From assembly GCA_013995675.1 (NCBI GenBank), contig VWRR01000002.1, forward strand, positions 496,001 through 560,000: DNA of 64,000 nucleotides, in the 5' to 3' direction. A program made the position numbers and the translations under genes. Source of the DNA: Cyanidiococcus yangmingshanensis. Taxonomy: Eukaryota; Rhodophyta; Bangiophyceae; Cyanidiales; Cyanidiaceae. Below the pieces are notes generated by a model, which had not been told where the DNA came from, did not search any database, and saw nothing but the letters and a program-made list of their open reading frames with translations. Positions 61,665-64,000 of the stretch are shown here, one piece after another; the first letter of the stretch is position 1, and each line of letters opens with the position of its first letter.

Positions 61665-63086
61665 TTAAATGCGATAGCTTTTGGCGTCTGGATCGAACTC
61701 GTGCCTCGTGCCCTGACAATGATCGCAGATCCCAATGCCACTACCGCGACAGTGCGCACAGGCTCTACTGCAGTGTCCAAATCGTTCTACACAATACGGA
61801 CACGGAATGAGGCCACGTCCATTGCAGGCCGGGCAAGCCCGTGAGTACTTGTTGTTTGCGTTGATGTAAGTTAGACCCACCGACGGAGGCGCAGATTGTC
61901 CTTGGCTACGCTGCAACTGCGCTGGTTTGACCCGAATCCGTTTCATGATGAACGCTGCATCTGTCACCGGATCTCGGCATCGCGTCTGGCCCTCGATGTT
62001 ATGCTCGGTCCCGTTCTCGGGAGTTATATGCTGCCCATCCTCGGATGAGGAAGTTTTCAGACTCTTACCCGTTTTGAACTCTTCTAAAAGCATTTCAGTC
62101 GTCCCTGGATAATGCCAAATCATCTCAACGAGCTGACTCATAGGCATTGCGTTCGTCCGCCAATCCTGTGACATCGACAGTGATGCTGCGCTATTGCGCG
62201 GACTCGTCTCAATCTTCGAGCCGCTTCCTTGTGAGGTCTTTGGTTCCCGGCGACGCTGTCCTAAGGTGCGCAACACCGCCTCTCGAATTCGTGCTCGTTC
62301 CTCGTCGCTTCGTCTCCGTCCATACATTGGGTTTTTCTCCCCAGAAAGCGCCTCCCGGATGCGACGACGGTGTGTATCGCTGAGAGAGCGTCCTCGCAAA
62401 GACGCTGCTATCCGCTGGCGTACTTCCGTTGGCCGTTTGCGACCGCGTAAAGCCGCCGCTATCCGAGCCCGAGTCTCCACCGAACGCTGCTGGACGGTCG
62501 TCCGCGAGTTCGAGCCTAGCGTTAAGAGCACGAACACTTCCACGACGTGTCGGAGGGTGTCGTCATCGAACAGGCCCGTTGCCATGAACGGGACCAGAAA
62601 ACTGGCCAAACTCGCACTACGAGGCTTTGCGGGTATACAGAGATAGTCCAGACCCATTGAAACAGACTCATCGTCTGTAGACGACGAGGTGCTACGCGTG
62701 TCCTCCGCTTTTGCGCCGAGTGTCTGAAACAGGACGCAACGGCGGCGTTGTTCGCGTTTGGTCCCAGCAGAAACACCAACAAAGTCTGCGGAAACCCTCT
62801 GGGTCCGCAGCAGGGACCTTCCTACCCGACGTGTCGCCTGCTCCCTCCAAGCGTTCTCCCTCGTGAGTTGAATGGAAAGCCGCAGACGAGGCAAGGCGCA
62901 CCAAAGACGAGGCAGTGCCGTGACCCAAGCGACCGCTCGCGACCTCTCTGCTCCCCGAACTCTGCCTCCAAGTCGTCGCATCCCAACGTTTAACACTATT
63001 TTTCCCTCAAACCAATTGTTTCGACCATCGACACATGTTTTACGGCGCTCAATATACTCCAGTTCCATCCATTTGACGCTGGACAT
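61665..63086 (-). CDS. NUMOD3 and DnaJ-type zinc-ribbon protein, probably plastid-targeted
   Basis: 473 residues if the ATG at 63086 is used. A later ATG at 62981 (MRRLGGRVRGAERSRAV) gives a better transit-peptide start. The middle carries tandem NUMOD3-type motifs: GRKRPTEVRQRIAASLRGRS, LSDTHRRRIREALSGEKNPM and YGRRRSDEERARIREAV. NUMOD3 motifs are helix-turn-helix DNA-binding modules first described in homing endonucleases; plants and algae carry them in nuclear-encoded chloroplast proteins. The last 60 residues form a DnaJ-like zinc domain with four CxxC units: CPACNGRGLI, CPYC, CAHCRGSG and CDHCQGTR. No nuclease motif is seen, so it is not a homing endonuclease. A role in plastid nucleoid or gene expression is an inference. 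Confidence 0.8.
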   Translation of the reverse strand: MSSVKWMELEYIERRKTCVDGRNNWFEGKIVLNVGMRRLGGRVRGAERSRAVAWVTALPRLWCALPRLRLSIQLTRENAWREQATRRVGRSLLRTQRVSADFVGVSAGTKREQRRRCVLFQTLGAKAEDTRSTSSSTDDESVSMGLDYLCIPAKPRSASLASFLVPFMATGLFDDDTLRHVVEVFVLLTLGSNSRTTVQQRSVETRARIAAALRGRKRPTEVRQRIAASLRGRSLSDTHRRRIREALSGEKNPMYGRRRSDEERARIREAVLRTLGQRRREPKTSQGSGSKIETSPRNSAASLSMSQDWRTNAMPMSQLVEMIWHYPGTTEMLLEEFKTGKSLKTSSSEDGQHITPENGTEHNIEGQTRCRDPVTDAAFIMKRIRVKPAQLQRSQGQSAPPSVGLTYINANNKYSRACPACNGRGLIPCPYCVERFGHCSRACAHCRGSGIGICDHCQGTRHEFDPDAKSYRI

Positions 63087-63800
63087 GAAGGTATGGGTGT
63101 CAACTCGAATCTGGAGCCGAGCTGGAGCGACAGCGCCCGCGGAGCCGAGCTTCTGAGCTGCGCGCACCAGGAGCGATGTCTATTTAGGGATAAACCTGTC
63201 ATCGGGGTTTGATTTGCGACAACAGCACCGATGCATGCGCATCCAAGTGTCTTCTCGAAAGCACCCGCGTACTGCTCCTGTCGGATGTGACGCGGTCAGG
63301 GTTCGGTCCCGTCCTTGACGTTTGAGGCCAGTTTCTTGAGCATAGCTATCGCCATCGGATATGCATGAAACGTTCATCAGCTCGTGACAAAGACGATATC
63401 CGTCCAGCGCTGGTGGATATCGAAGCAGCATGCGCTCAGGCGCATTGCCTCGGTGCGCATCATCGCCGCCGTCTATCCGCGGGGAATCTCGACCGCATAT
63501 CTTGGTGGACATCGATCCGGCAGGTGAGTCCAAGCTTTTGATTGCGTCACTATTGGAGCCAGACGGGCAGGGCTTGACAATGATCACGGCACGCGCTCCG
63601 TAGGAAGCGTTTATGCCTGTGCCGAGACGAGGTGTGTAGACTCGATCGATATCCTCTTTGCCATGCTGCTCGCTATCACCGAAAAGGTTCGTTTCGGCTG
63701 TCTGGACCTGGTGTATATTGACTTGCTGAGGCTGCTCGACAGCGGCGGTTAAGGGTACCGACGGCAAGCAAACATGCGTCTTACATCGAGCACACCGCCA
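63087..63800. other. Gene-poor stretch
   Basis: A minus-strand frame of 195 codons (63180-63767) has no ATG at its start and is Ser/Arg/Gly-rich without motifs, so it is not called. The composition resembles the other gene-free stretches. Confidence 0.5.
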
Positions 63801-64000
63801 ATGGTTAGCTACCCTAGAATTTCCCTGATCCCATATCGTCAGTCACCTCCTGGAATGCTTCTCGACATAGCTTACTTGACCTGGTACGTGTCGGCCTCGG
63901 TGCAGCCAATGCCGCCATCCGATGACATCGAAGAGACAGCGCCAGCGTACGCCGCGCTCGCGCACGCAAAGACGCGGCCCACTTCGTGGCAGCCCATCGA
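63801..64000 (+). CDS. Start of an unrecognised gene leaving the right edge
   Basis: An ATG at 63801 opens 66 codons without a stop to the window end: MVSYPRISLIPYRQSPPGML, then LDIAYLTWYVSASVQPMPPS, then an acidic stretch and YAALAHAKTRP. Codon use and amino-acid composition look like protein, but the family is not recognisable from this part. Confidence 0.4.
   Translation, partial: MVSYPRISLIPYRQSPPGMLLDIAYLTWYVSASVQPMPPSDDIEETAPAYAALAHAKTRPTSWQPI

Noticed and set aside
63180-63767. Minus-strand frame of 195 codons
   Set aside because: No ATG at its beginning, no motif, and composition like the gene-free stretches.

Overview
This window looks like nuclear DNA of a unicellular photosynthetic eukaryote, most plausibly an intron-poor red alga of the Cyanidiophyceae type. 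That placement is inferred from gene content and architecture; no database was searched. It holds clearly eukaryotic genes (cytosolic ribosomal protein uL4, eIF3j, cap-binding protein CBP20, proteasome Rpn2, TRAP-alpha, Dop1, MLH1, a Pol delta p66-like subunit). Beside them are organelle-type genes that carry N-terminal extensions (bacterial-type uL15, a cyanobacterial-type FtsH, a DnaG-type primase, bacterial-type TyrRS, mitochondrial Hsp60). Almost every gene is one uninterrupted exon. The only convincing spliceosomal intron is in HSP60, with GTAAGT, ACTAAC and AG signals.

Layout. 1-6.1 kb: a partial FUSC-like membrane protein, a gene-free stretch with an 84-bp tandem repeat, and a DUF547 protein. 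7.3-11.2 kb: HSP60 with heat-shock-element-like sites, convergent with endonuclease V. 12-19 kb: Dop1, a small interrupted ORF and a short-chain dehydrogenase, all on the minus strand. 20-25.6 kb: TyrRS, then a POLD3-like gene divergent from an HPPK-DHPS folate gene. 26-31 kb: a HAD-type 5'-nucleotidase, TRAP-alpha and CBP20. 31.7-42.5 kb: Rpn2, a Ca2+/H+ exchanger divergent from eIF3j, and a long DnaG primase. 42.5-47.8 kb: a gene-poor stretch, a thioredoxin-fold protein, GRHPR, a bacterial histone-H1-like (Hc1) small protein and a second repeat locus. 47.8-54.6 kb: MLH1 divergent from dCMP deaminase, then plastid uL15 divergent from cytosolic uL4. 55-64 kb: an ankyrin protein with an acylation-type N-terminus, FtsH, a DUF1772 membrane protein, a NUMOD3/zinc-ribbon protein and the start of a gene leaving the right edge.

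A recurring feature is reading-frame breaks inside otherwise well-conserved housekeeping genes (FtsH, Dop1, POLD3-like, HPPK-DHPS, DnaG, MLH1, the dehydrogenase). Where the context is readable the breaks are one- or two-base indels, at least one in a homopolymer. Residual sequencing error is the simplest reading. These genes are annotated across the breaks as single loci.

Functionally the window is a housekeeping mix. DNA replication/repair and dTMP supply recur in two divergent pairs (MLH1 with dCMP deaminase; POLD3-like with the folate enzyme). I found no convincing new multi-gene system. The most unusual items are the Hc1-like protein, the long DnaG C-terminal half, the NUMOD3/zinc-ribbon fusion and the repeat family shared between 4.3 and 47.2 kb.
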